From assembly GCA_902788315.1 (NCBI GenBank), contig CADAJS010000004.1:62001-126000 (forward strand): a stretch of DNA of 64,000 bases, written 5' to 3'. Each line of letters starts with the position of its first letter. Within the stretch, counting starts at the first letter, position 1. The stretch comes from an uncultured Bacteroidales bacterium. Lineage in GTDB: Bacteria; Bacteroidota; Bacteroidia; Bacteroidales; Bacteroidaceae. The translations under genes and the position numbers were made by a program. The notes beneath the pieces are model-generated. The model saw nothing but the letters and a program-made list of their open reading frames with translations, had not been told where the DNA came from and did not search any database. Of this stretch, positions 17,345-25,729 are shown one piece after another.

Positions 17345-18487
17345 ATGAGAGCGCGAGCCTTCTATATATTCTGTCTGCTGCTGTGCCTCACGGCATGCCG
17401 GCAGAAGCCGCAGCGGCAGCTGTCCCCCATCTTCGGCAACCGCGAGGAAGGCATCACGCACGATGAGGTGTACGACCTGCCCGAGATTCGCTCATCGGGC
17501 ACGCTCATCGGCGTCACCCTGAGCGGCCCGGACACCTACTATGAATACCGCGGCCAGGAGTTCGGCACCCAATTCCTGCTGGCAGAGGACTTTGCCCGCA
17601 CGATGGGCGTCGTATTGAGGATGGAGACCGCCCCGGACACCGCCTCGCTCCTCCTTCGGCTTCGCGAGGGGCAGGCCGACATCGTCTGTCTGGAACTGGA
17701 CTCGGGCCATCCGTGGCCCACACGTGACGACACGCCCCTGCTCGCCCAGGCCCTGCGCCAGTGGTGGTCGCCCGCCCGAGCCCGCGAGCTGCGTGCCCGG
17801 GCCTCCACACCCCGCAGCGTGCGCCGTCGCGCGCGGCCCCCCATGCTGGATCGCGCCCGCGGCATCATCTCGCCCTACGACGACCTGTTCCTCCGCCACA
17901 GCCGCACGTTGGGGTGGGACTGGCGCCTGCTCGCCGCCCTCAGCTATCAGGAATCGGCCTTCGACCCCCGCGCCCTGTCATGGGCCGGCGCCCAGGGGCT
18001 GATGCAGCTCATGCCCGCCACCGCCGCCCAAATGGGCGTGGCCGCGACCGACGTCTTCGACCCCGCGGCCAACATCGCAGCCGGCTGTCGCTATCTGAAA
18101 AGGATTGCGGCGCTCTTCTCCGACATCACCGACCCCTCGGAGCGCATCGCCTTCACCCTGGCAGCCTACAACGGAGGCTACAACCACGTGCGCGATGCCA
18201 TGGCGCTGGCCGAGAAGTACGGCGCCTCGCCCCGCCGATGGCGCGACGTCTCTCCATACATACTGCGCCTCTCCGAACCGCAATACTATCGCGACCCAGT
18301 GGTGCGCTATGGCTACCTGCGCGGCACTGAGACCGAAGCCTACGTGCGGCTCATCCTGCAGCGCTGGCACGACTATCGCGGCGTGGCGCGCCCGCCGGCC
18401 GGTAGCCAGCCCACTCCCGCCAGCCGCAAGGGGCAGGACGGAAAGTTCCGTTCAAGGGTAAAGAGCGCTGAGGAGTGGACTCCCTAA
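17345..18487 (+). CDS. MltF-type membrane-bound lytic murein transglycosylase
   Basis: 380 residues with a lipoprotein signal (MRARAFYIFCLLLCLTAC). A short solute-binding-like segment (about 45-165; the SBP_bac_3 part is truncated relative to the classical protein) is followed by an SLT/lysozyme-like domain with the catalytic glutamate E203 in ALSYQESAFDP, then AQGLMQLMPATA and the AAYNGGYNHV motif. It would cut peptidoglycan with formation of 1,6-anhydromuramoyl ends at the outer membrane. The open frame extends far upstream inside udk, but ATG 17345 is the only start giving a signal peptide. The first domain is shorter and very Arg-rich near 150-175, so ligand binding may be lost. Confidence 0.87.
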   Translation: MRARAFYIFCLLLCLTACRQKPQRQLSPIFGNREEGITHDEVYDLPEIRSSGTLIGVTLSGPDTYYEYRGQEFGTQFLLAEDFARTMGVVLRMETAPDTASLLLRLREGQADIVCLELDSGHPWPTRDDTPLLAQALRQWWSPARARELRARASTPRSVRRRARPPMLDRARGIISPYDDLFLRHSRTLGWDWRLLAALSYQESAFDPRALSWAGAQGLMQLMPATAAQMGVAATDVFDPAANIAAGCRYLKRIAALFSDITDPSERIAFTLAAYNGGYNHVRDAMALAEKYGASPRRWRDVSPYILRLSEPQYYRDPVVRYGYLRGTETEAYVRLILQRWHDYRGVARPPAGSQPTPASRKGQDGKFRSRVKSAEEWTP

Positions 18488-18613
18488 TCCCCAATTATGA
18501 ATTGTGAATTGTAAGAACTCCCTAATCTCTAATCCATAATCTCTAATTATGAATTGAGAATTATGAATTATGCGCTCGGCTCTGCCGCTTCGCTCGTCGA
18601 AGAACTATGCGCT
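18488..18613. repeat. Heptamer array plus GCTCGGC repeat between convergent genes
   Basis: Starting right after the MltF-like stop, degenerate heptamers of the AATTGTG, AATTATG and AATCTCT types run to about 18566, followed by the GC-rich repeat GCTCGGCTCTGCCGCTTCGC and TCGTCGAAGAAC (to about 18606). This fills the whole space between the stops of the plus- and minus-strand genes. Confidence 0.85.
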
Positions 18614-20179
18614 CTAATCCCCCACCTCCAATCGTGAGACAGACCGGAGGGGCGTTCCGTCCCTGCGCATTCCTTGTAATATAATATGGTACGAACCACA
18701 CTCCGGCGGAGCAGGGAACTCCGCTTCCGCGGCTTCCACATACGGGTCCCACAACATGGTGCTCAGTCCGCCGCCCTCAGGCAGAGTGAAAGCCGGGCGC
18801 TGCTGAGGGAAGGTGTACGTCACCAAGCGCGAACCCTCGTCAAGTTTGAAATTGGAGAGCCGCCCGCGATGAGAAATAAAGGAGACGACCCCCTGGCACG
18901 CCGTGGAACCGAAGGAATAGACACCGGAATACACCTGAACGTACTTGAGCAGATGAGCATCATACTGCAGCATGGCATCGATATCATGGACTGGCATGCC
19001 GTCGAGCAGCACCAGCGCCGGCCACGATTCGTGAAGACGGTGTTCGTCGCTGCTCACGAAGAGATGAGTACGCCCCTGCACCGTGCGGCGTCTCACGCCC
19101 CGCACGAATTCAGTCAGTATCTCCTTCACGCTGCTGAACTTGGTGTATTCATCCAGATCATAAAGATAATCCGGACGTGACGAAAGCAGATTGGTCGTGT
19201 GCGGCAGTGTGTCCGAAGGCATCGAGGCCACCAGACGCTCCTCGCGCTGAGCACTCATGCTGCGCTGTACCAGCATCTCTTCATTACACCATACCTGCAG
19301 ACTCGGCAGCGTAACAGGCAGCACCTGGGCATACGGGCTAAGGAATTCCATGGGAGCAGGCTCGTTGTCGCCGGTGTATCCGTTGAGCAGCGTGGGCTGT
19401 GCACCATAGATGTCATGGGTGAGATAGAGCCACGTATCATCGGACTGCCTCACACCGTCGAAGACCGCTGTGCCCTTTCCCACCATCACCAGACGCGAAT
19501 TCTGCGTAGCCCCTGCTTTCACGGGACGAGCCATTACAATGTGTCCCTCCACCTCGGGTACGAAGCGTTCCCCGACCCCTCGCAATACGACGTTCTCCGG
19601 CACGGAATATTCGCCGGTGAGCAGGTCGCCCCGCACCACAGACAGAGTATGGATGGTCATCGCAGAGTCTGCGGGAAGCGACACCCTCACACGTTCTCCA
19701 GCCCTGCGGCGCACGGTGGGCAGAGTGTTCTCTATCGAAGAATCGGGGGAGAGGAAGAGCACATTGTCCCGCACCGATGTGCGCGCAGCATTGACTATGG
19801 AGATTATCCGCCGCGAAAAGCACTGCCATCCCTCGTTGCGCATGCTGCGAGTATAGGCTGTGAGCATATAGTTGCCACTGTGCAGGGCAGAGGGCAGGGG
19901 CAGAGAAGCCCAACCCGCTCCGTCGGTGAGCGCCACCATAGCCTGCGTCTGCATCGCAGCGGTGTCAGCCAGTTCCACATAGACCACTGCATTCCGACCC
20001 GCCGAGTCCCCACCGGCAGGAAGTAAGCGCACGCTCACATGCATGCGTTCTCCCGCCAGATAGCAGTTCTTGTCGGTGAACACCATCAGCCGCTCCGAAG
20101 CGCCGCCACTGCCTTGGGCGTAAGCAGTCACATGAGGAAGGAAGAGAAGTATCGACAGGAAAAAGAATAATCGCTTCAT
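18614..20179 (-). CDS. Secreted MG2-like protein of a TonB receptor cluster
   Basis: 521 residues with a signal peptide (about 1-22). The first third (LMVFTDKNCYLAGERMHVSV, then GNYMLTAYTRSM) has the macroglobulin-MG2 pattern seen in many Bacteroidota surface proteins. The later part (WPALVLLDGMPVHDIDAML, then KYVQVYSGVYSFGSTACQGVVSF) resembles a TonB plug-like fold. Such proteins often sit beside a TonB-dependent receptor and a DUF4249 lipoprotein, as here, on the same strand with a 25-nt gap. Biochemical role unknown; it is probably an outer-membrane partner of the receptor. Confidence 0.75.
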   Translation of the reverse strand: MKRLFFFLSILLFLPHVTAYAQGSGGASERLMVFTDKNCYLAGERMHVSVRLLPAGGDSAGRNAVVYVELADTAAMQTQAMVALTDGAGWASLPLPSALHSGNYMLTAYTRSMRNEGWQCFSRRIISIVNAARTSVRDNVLFLSPDSSIENTLPTVRRRAGERVRVSLPADSAMTIHTLSVVRGDLLTGEYSVPENVVLRGVGERFVPEVEGHIVMARPVKAGATQNSRLVMVGKGTAVFDGVRQSDDTWLYLTHDIYGAQPTLLNGYTGDNEPAPMEFLSPYAQVLPVTLPSLQVWCNEEMLVQRSMSAQREERLVASMPSDTLPHTTNLLSSRPDYLYDLDEYTKFSSVKEILTEFVRGVRRRTVQGRTHLFVSSDEHRLHESWPALVLLDGMPVHDIDAMLQYDAHLLKYVQVYSGVYSFGSTACQGVVSFISHRGRLSNFKLDEGSRLVTYTFPQQRPAFTLPEGGGLSTMLWDPYVEAAEAEFPAPPECGSYHIILQGMRRDGTPLRSVSRLEVGD

Positions 20180-20204
20180 CGTTTGTCTTCTGTTATTTCA
20201 TTCT

Positions 20205-21383
20205 TTATAAAGGAGGAAGCACTGGAGGGACATAGTCAGGCCAGAAGGGGGGACACTCCAGCGAAGCACCCCACACGGGGTCCGTACAGTCCACACACCA
20301 TCGATAGGTCCATGTGATGCTGGCCTCTCCGATCATCTGTTCATATTGGTGTATGCGGTAATTAAACCGGTAGAGCGCGGGGAAACTCCATCCCTCGATC
20401 TCCTCCGGTGTCAGGTCGCGTGAGATTCGAGTGCTGCGATGGTACACCTCCGAATTCTTTATGTACATCTCTGCCTGCGACGGCTTTCCGCTCACGCCGA
20501 CGAAGCCGATAACACGCTTCTGCCCGTTCTCGCAGTGAAGATTTGTGGGCAGCTCGGCAGGCATCGGCGTAAAGAGCCCTCCCATTTCATTACTCAACTT
20601 GCGACGGAACATCTCATATTCGTATTCCTCGCGCGAAATGCTGCGCTGCTTCACTCGCGTGAAGTAGAGCCGCGCGATGCGGTCATCGGTATGCTCCATC
20701 GTATATAGTGTCTTGCGAAAGATGCGGCCCTCGACGTAGTCGGCGGTGGAGCACATCACAGCCTCACGCGAGGTACTGTGTGCCCATCCGTGATTCTTTG
20801 GCGGGCGGGCCGAGTCGATCTGCAACGTCAGTGGGTTGAATTCGAAGTCGGCTTTGTACGGAGTAATCACCTCCCAGTACTCGTCGAAGTCCCATCGGTA
20901 ATACTTGGCCTCACCTTCGGGGGCTGGGCTGGACAGCTGCACCTCCACCCGCCAGTCGTCTTCCCGTTGTTCGAAGGTGAGCGCGTCGATGGAGTCAGCA
21001 TAGAGTGGCATCTGCGGAGTGGAGGTGAAAATCAGGCCGTCTGCCGTCACGATGTGCAGCCAGTAATTGTGATTCGGCGAAAGGGTACCCACGTAGACAC
21101 GGTATGCCCCCCGATCTATCAGGCGCCCGTCAAAGCGCTGCCCGTCATCGCCAAAGACGCTCACCCGAGCATTGTCCTCCATCAGATCGGAACTATAGTT
21201 GGTGTCGTTCAGCCCTCTGGTGCGAGAGAGGTAGAAGGTACACTGGTCGTCGGAACGAATCGAACCGCTGACCACCAAGAGATTCTCGTCCTTGTCGGAC
21301 AGACGGGCATTGAATTCCTCAATGCAGGACACTGCCAGCAGGCATGCCAGCAGGATGTATGGGATATGAAGGTTTCGTCTCAT
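20205..21383 (-). CDS. DUF4249 outer-membrane lipoprotein
   Basis: 392 residues. The lipobox is LAVSC with the acylated Cys at about residue 20. The body has the DUF4249 pattern: LVVSGSI after the signal, a DNARVSVFGDDG strand, an RVYVGTLSPNHNYWLHI segment, a WDFDEYWEV core and WTYRWCVDCTDP near the C-terminus. Proteins of this kind are coded next to TonB receptors and are thought to act with them at the outer membrane, though no substrate is established. It begins 6 nt after the receptor stop, so the genes are co-transcribed. Confidence 0.85.
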   Translation of the reverse strand: MRRNLHIPYILLACLLAVSCIEEFNARLSDKDENLLVVSGSIRSDDQCTFYLSRTRGLNDTNYSSDLMEDNARVSVFGDDGQRFDGRLIDRGAYRVYVGTLSPNHNYWLHIVTADGLIFTSTPQMPLYADSIDALTFEQREDDWRVEVQLSSPAPEGEAKYYRWDFDEYWEVITPYKADFEFNPLTLQIDSARPPKNHGWAHSTSREAVMCSTADYVEGRIFRKTLYTMEHTDDRIARLYFTRVKQRSISREEYEYEMFRRKLSNEMGGLFTPMPAELPTNLHCENGQKRVIGFVGVSGKPSQAEMYIKNSEVYHRSTRISRDLTPEEIEGWSFPALYRFNYRIHQYEQMIGEASITWTYRWCVDCTDPVWGASLECPPFWPDYVPPVLPPL

Positions 21384-21389
21384 CGCAGG

Positions 21390-24272
21390 TCAGAACTTTA
21401 TATTGTATGAGATAAACGGAATGGGTGCGCCAAAGATGCTCAGCTTGTATCCCTGGATACGGAAGGTCTGTGCCTCGTAATAGATGGAATATACGTTCTT
21501 GCGCCCTGTCAGGTTATAGACACCGATGGAGAACCAGCTGTGTGTCTTGTTGGTCAGATGATGGGAGGGCTCCACGTTGAACGAGGCGTCCATGCGGAAA
21601 TAGTCGGGCAGGCGATAAGAGTTTCGCTCGGTGTAGAAGGGCAGGAAGCGTCCCTGCTGGACGTCGTAATACCTTCCGGCGGGCACGGTGGTGGGCCGCC
21701 CGGTACTGTAGTCCAGATTGAGCGAGGCGCTGAAGCGCTTGGTGAACCGATAGTTGCCTACCAGTTTCAGCTCGTTCGGCCGGTCGTACTCTGCGGCATA
21801 CCAATCTCCTCCGTTCACAGGCAGGGCCGTCTGGTTGCGATTCTGACGCAGGAAGGTACGCGAATAGCTATAGGAAATCCATCCGTTGAGCTTCCCCGTG
21901 GGTTTGCGCAGCTGCAGCTCGATGCCGTAGGCGCGTCCGCGGGCAGTGATCACATCGTTCTCCAAGTTATGGTTCATCACCAGCTGTCCGGCACTGCGAT
22001 AGGTGAGATAGTCGGCCATGTGTTTATAATATATCTCTGCCGACAATTCATATCGGTGGTTGCCCGTCCATGTATAGTAGCCCGCAGCCACCTGCCATCC
22101 CCGCTGTGGCTTGATGGCCCGGTCGGAGAGTGCCCAGGTATCGGTGGGCGACATGATGGAGGTGTTCGACACCTTGTGCAGGTACTGATGCATGCTGTTG
22201 GCTCCCAGTTTCAGCGACGAGAGCTCCGTCAGCGCATAGCTGGCAGAGAGGCGCACGTCGGGAGCTGCATACGTCTTCTGCCTGCCGTCGGAAAACGAGT
22301 GGAAGACGTTCAGCCGCAGGCCGGCATTCACCTTCAGCGCCTCCGTGGCGCTCCACTCCTCTTCGCCGTACAGGGCGCCCTCCAGAGCCCGCGCCCAGGC
22401 TATCTCGTCGCGCTGTATGTACGACTGCCCGCCCAGCGGCTCACAGATGCCGGGAGCCACGGCATAGAGTTTGGTGTCCCATCCCCAATTCACGCTGTGA
22501 CGCTCCCCGCCCTTCAATGCAAAGTTCCCGCGCAGGAAGCCCTCGCGGATGTGGTAGGAGAGGCGTGCGGCGCTGTAGGGGAACTCCTTCTCGTCGCGAA
22601 GGTAGCCGTAGTGACTCATGCCGGCCTGGATGGTGGAGGAAAGCCGTTCGTTCCAGAAGGAGCGCAGCTCCAGCGAACCGTTGCCGTTGGCATAGGCATA
22701 GCGGTCGTGGCGGGTGAAGGAGAAGCGGTCGTGGCTGTAGTAGCCAAAGGCTTTCACGAAGTGTCTGGGCCCGACGGTCCACGAGAGGCAGGCACTCAGG
22801 TCGTAGAATCCCGCCCGTCCGTCTCGATACTCGCTGTTTTTGTCCAGCAGCCCGAGCATCCAGTCCGAGTAGGTAGTACGCGCCGCCACGAGCAGCGACA
22901 CCCGGTCGTTCACGACGGGCACCTCCAGGCAGCCTTTGCTCGTGAGCAGGCCGGCGCTGAGCGAACCTCTCCACTGCTTCTTGTCGGCCGTGCGTGTGGA
23001 GACATTCATCACCGACGATATCCTCCCGCCATACTGCGCCGGGATGCCGCTCTTGTACAGCTCCACCTCGCTCATGGCCTCGGTATTGAAGGCCGAGAAC
23101 ATGCCGAACATGTGCATCGGGTTATACACCGTGCTGCCACCCACGAGGATGAGGTTCTGGTCGGCAGCCCCTCCGCGCACGTTGAATCCGCTGGATGCCT
23201 CGCCCATCGTCTTCACTCCAGGCAGCGTCTGCACCATTTTCATCACGTCGGCCTCGCCAAAGGCCATCGGCACATTGCGCAGCTGGGCGGGGCGAAACTT
23301 CTCGGCGCCCATCTGAGCCATGAACACTTTGGACTGGAAGGCGGTGACCTCCATCTCGGGCAGGGTGCGCTCTTCGGTGAGAGGCTTCAGGGGGCTGATG
23401 CCTCCGCTGCCGGCCGTGGCTGGCGGCTCGGCCTGGCGTCCGACTCCGCTCCCGCCTTCGCGGAAGGCAGCGTATGCCGGCACCTCGCCGGAGAGTGGCT
23501 GGCGGCTGAGCGAGTCGGGGATGGCGGTCACTGCCGGCCGTGCTGTGGAGTGGGTCGTCACGGAGCGTGTTGCAGGCAGATGCTCATCGATGTATCGCAC
23601 ACAGTGGGCCAGTGCCGCTCCACGCCCGTCACCCCTAAAACGAAGCCCCTGGCGGCGTGCCTCGCGGCTCAGGTCGGCAGCAAGCTGGGGGTAGAGCTTC
23701 TTTATATGGCGCAGGGAACTCACCTCATGGTCTCCAGCGCTGTCGTGGAGCAGGAAATGCTCGCTCGTCTGCAGGTTTTTCATTGCATGTCCGTCTGTCA
23801 ACACATCCGAAGCCCGCCGCACCTCCGTCCGTCGCTCCAGGCGCAGGGACGTGCCTTCGTATTCGAGTGCCACGTAGCCCTCGCCGTGCGGAACATACCT
23901 GTGCCCGTCGAGGACAAAGTAGTCCACCCCCGCCCTGTCGGGCACCACGATGTAGCTGTTTACGGGTGTGAGCACCTCCAGACGCTGCAACAGGGCATCG
24001 TAGCGCAGCCTCACACTGGGATAGACCACACCGCCATACGAGACCTCGCCCTCGCGAAAGTCCTTTCCACCCACGTAGGGATGAGTCATCCACTCATGCT
24101 CGTAAGCCCGGGTAACCATCAGCCCCCGATAGAGTGCCGCATGGTCTCCCGCCGCGCGCAGGTAGTCCTCCGTCGCGGCGCCGCCGTGCCCCACATGATT
24201 CTGAGAAACGAGAGGCATCTGGGAACCCAGTACAAAAAGCAATACAAAAAGAGGAAATAATCGATAGTACAT
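21390..24272 (-). CDS. TonB-dependent outer-membrane receptor
   Basis: 960 residues with a signal peptide (about 1-24). The first 300 residues are a poorly recognisable N-terminal domain. The plug follows (about 330-450: LRNVPMAFGEADVMKMVQTL, GVKTMGEASSGFNVRGGAADQ, IPAQYGGRISSVMNVSTRTA), then a beta-barrel ending in a strand with terminal Phe (ISYNIKF). It would import a large or scarce ligand in a TonB-driven way; the ligand is unknown. It heads the receptor, DUF4249 and MG2-like operon. There is no SusD partner, which argues against a classical polysaccharide utilisation locus. Confidence 0.9.
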   Translation of the reverse strand: MYYRLFPLFVLLFVLGSQMPLVSQNHVGHGGAATEDYLRAAGDHAALYRGLMVTRAYEHEWMTHPYVGGKDFREGEVSYGGVVYPSVRLRYDALLQRLEVLTPVNSYIVVPDRAGVDYFVLDGHRYVPHGEGYVALEYEGTSLRLERRTEVRRASDVLTDGHAMKNLQTSEHFLLHDSAGDHEVSSLRHIKKLYPQLAADLSREARRQGLRFRGDGRGAALAHCVRYIDEHLPATRSVTTHSTARPAVTAIPDSLSRQPLSGEVPAYAAFREGGSGVGRQAEPPATAGSGGISPLKPLTEERTLPEMEVTAFQSKVFMAQMGAEKFRPAQLRNVPMAFGEADVMKMVQTLPGVKTMGEASSGFNVRGGAADQNLILVGGSTVYNPMHMFGMFSAFNTEAMSEVELYKSGIPAQYGGRISSVMNVSTRTADKKQWRGSLSAGLLTSKGCLEVPVVNDRVSLLVAARTTYSDWMLGLLDKNSEYRDGRAGFYDLSACLSWTVGPRHFVKAFGYYSHDRFSFTRHDRYAYANGNGSLELRSFWNERLSSTIQAGMSHYGYLRDEKEFPYSAARLSYHIREGFLRGNFALKGGERHSVNWGWDTKLYAVAPGICEPLGGQSYIQRDEIAWARALEGALYGEEEWSATEALKVNAGLRLNVFHSFSDGRQKTYAAPDVRLSASYALTELSSLKLGANSMHQYLHKVSNTSIMSPTDTWALSDRAIKPQRGWQVAAGYYTWTGNHRYELSAEIYYKHMADYLTYRSAGQLVMNHNLENDVITARGRAYGIELQLRKPTGKLNGWISYSYSRTFLRQNRNQTALPVNGGDWYAAEYDRPNELKLVGNYRFTKRFSASLNLDYSTGRPTTVPAGRYYDVQQGRFLPFYTERNSYRLPDYFRMDASFNVEPSHHLTNKTHSWFSIGVYNLTGRKNVYSIYYEAQTFRIQGYKLSIFGAPIPFISYNIKF

Positions 24273-24301
24273 GACCGCTGTTTCACATTCTTATTGCGCT
24301 G

Positions 24302-24332
24302 CAAAAATACAAAATATCCACCACATTTCAAG
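24302..24332 (-). promoter_or_regulatory. Promoter of the TonB receptor operon
   Basis: On the minus strand: CTTG (24332-24329), a 19-bp spacer and TATTTTTG (24309-24302). This is 30 nt before the receptor ATG and fits the Bacteroidota consensus. Confidence 0.6.
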
Positions 24333-24369
24333 CCCCAAGCATAGTTTTTTTAGTTTTATTTGTATCTCT

Positions 24370-24605
24370 GACTACGTCGCACTCGACGCTTTACGGCGCT
24401 TCTGCCCGCCATAGCAGGTGTTCTTCGCACTAAAGGCGAAGCGGCGAAGCCGAGCGGAAGAAGCGGCAGAGCCGAACGCTCCCGCTCGGCAATGCAAAAT
24501 TGAAAAACTTCGTCTTTCATTTTGCATTGCGCTCGCTTATTCTTTGCACTGAAGGCAAAGCGGCAGAGCCGAGCGCGTACCTCTGACTACGTCGAAGGTA
24601 CTTCC
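24370..24605. repeat. Composite dispersed repeats between divergent genes
   Basis: This stretch contains the GCTCGGC-type repeat several times (24382-24480 and 24548-24582, in both orientations) and the first copy of an inverted-repeat promoter element (arms 24489-24500 and 24519-24530). No coding sequence is supported. Confidence 0.75.
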
Positions 24606-24673
24606 GCTCGGCAATGCAAAATTGAAAAACTTTCGCTTTCATTTTGCATTGCGCTCGCTTATTCGTACCTTTG
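24604..24673 (+). promoter_or_regulatory. Inverted-repeat promoter element of the PfkB-family kinase
   Basis: Arms GCAATGCAAAAT (24611-24622) and ATTTTGCATTGC (24641-24652) form a perfect 12-bp inverted repeat. TTTG in the right arm (24643-24646) is the -33 box, and TACCTTTG (24666-24673) lies 19 bp further. The distal flank CCGAGCGGAAGTACCTTCG (minus strand) contains a decayed mirror -7 box. The same layout occurs at malY, rarA and the S46 peptidase. A near-identical copy lies 122 bp upstream. Confidence 0.7.
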
Positions 24674-24705
24674 CAGCAATGTATAGCGAACTATCGACTC
24701 GAAAT

Positions 24706-25638
24706 ATGAATCGGAGAAAAGTGATCGGAATGGGGGAGACCATCCTGGACATTCTGTTCCAGGGGCGGCAGCCCGTGGCGGCAGTGCCGGGCGGCAGCAG
24801 TTTTAACAGCATCGTGAGCGTGGGGCGCGCGGGAGTGCCCTGCGCCTTCGTGGGATATACGGGCGACGATCTCGTGGGGCAGCAGACGCTGGACTTCATG
24901 CGCGAGAATGGCGTGGACACCCGCTACCTGCAGATACGCCAGGGGGAGAGGAGCGCGCTGAGCCTGGCATTCCTCGACGCGCAGGGCGACGCCAGCTACG
25001 TCTTCTACAAGGAGGCGCCGCGCGCGGAGGGGCACGCAGCGCTCCCCCGGCTGGGAGCGGGCGACGTGATGCTCTACGGGTCGTACTACGCCGCCTGCAC
25101 GGGCATGCGCCCCCTTGTGACGGAGATGCTGCGGCGCGCGAGCGAGGGCGGCGCTATCGTCTATTACGACCTGAACTTCCGCCGCAGCCATGCCCATGAG
25201 CTGGAGGCTCTGATGCCCGCCATCCAGGGCAACTTCGGGCAGAGCACCATCGTGCGCGGCAGTGCCGACGATTTCGAGGTGATGTATGGCCTGCGCGACG
25301 CCGAGGCCATCTACGAGCGCCACATCAGCGCCCACTGCCCGCTCCTCATCTGCACGGCCGGAGCCGGAGAGGTCGGCGTCTGCACCCCCCAGGGGCACTT
25401 CCGTTTCCAGGTGCCGCCGGTGGGCGACGTGGTGAGCACCGTGGGCGCAGGCGACAACTTCAATGCAGGCTTCTCCTGCGCCCTCGTCTGGCAGGGCATC
25501 ACGCGGGAAGCGCTCCCCCACCTCTCGCGCCAGGAATGGGAGCCGCTCATCCAAACGGCCTGTGACTTTGCCGCCGAGGCATGCCGAAGCACAGACAATT
25601 ATATCAGCAAGAAGTGGGGAGAGCGGGTGAGGAAATAG
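24706..25638 (+). CDS. PfkB-family carbohydrate kinase
   Basis: 310 residues from MNRRKVIGMGE at 24706. An earlier ATG at 24679 lies almost on the predicted transcription start, so I prefer 24706. It has the PfkB fold: GETILDILFQ, GGSSFNSIVSVGRAG and the ATP motif TVGAGDNFNAGF with catalytic D250. In the active-site motif it has N instead of the more common S or T after GAGD. The sugar substrate is not clear: it could be fructose, a 2-keto-sugar acid or a nucleoside. No metabolic gene lies beside it. Paired palindromes follow its stop. Confidence 0.85.
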   Translation: MNRRKVIGMGETILDILFQGRQPVAAVPGGSSFNSIVSVGRAGVPCAFVGYTGDDLVGQQTLDFMRENGVDTRYLQIRQGERSALSLAFLDAQGDASYVFYKEAPRAEGHAALPRLGAGDVMLYGSYYAACTGMRPLVTEMLRRASEGGAIVYYDLNFRRSHAHELEALMPAIQGNFGQSTIVRGSADDFEVMYGLRDAEAIYERHISAHCPLLICTAGAGEVGVCTPQGHFRFQVPPVGDVVSTVGAGDNFNAGFSCALVWQGITREALPHLSRQEWEPLIQTACDFAAEACRSTDNYISKKWGERVRK

Positions 25639-25648
25639 CCCCTCCCGG

Positions 25649-25711
25649 TTTTCCCACACGTGGGAAAAACCTACGAGGCACGCCACATCCGCCTTTCCCA
25701 CGTGTGGGAAA
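25649..25711. repeat. Pair of TTTTCCCAC-(AC/GT)-GTGGGAAAA palindromes
   Basis: Copy 1 (25649-25668, centre AC) and copy 2 (25694-25711, centre GT) are reverse complements of each other, separated by a 25-nt spacer containing GAGGCACGCCACATCC. They fill the gap between the convergent kinase and regulator genes. A second pair in swapped order lies at 60083-60146. Confidence 0.9.
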
Positions 25712-25729
25712 AGGGGCCATGGTGTACGT

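Noticed and set aside
18614..24272. SusC/SusD-type locus
   Set aside because: The receptor is paired with DUF4249 and MG2-like proteins, and no SusD-like lipoprotein is seen.
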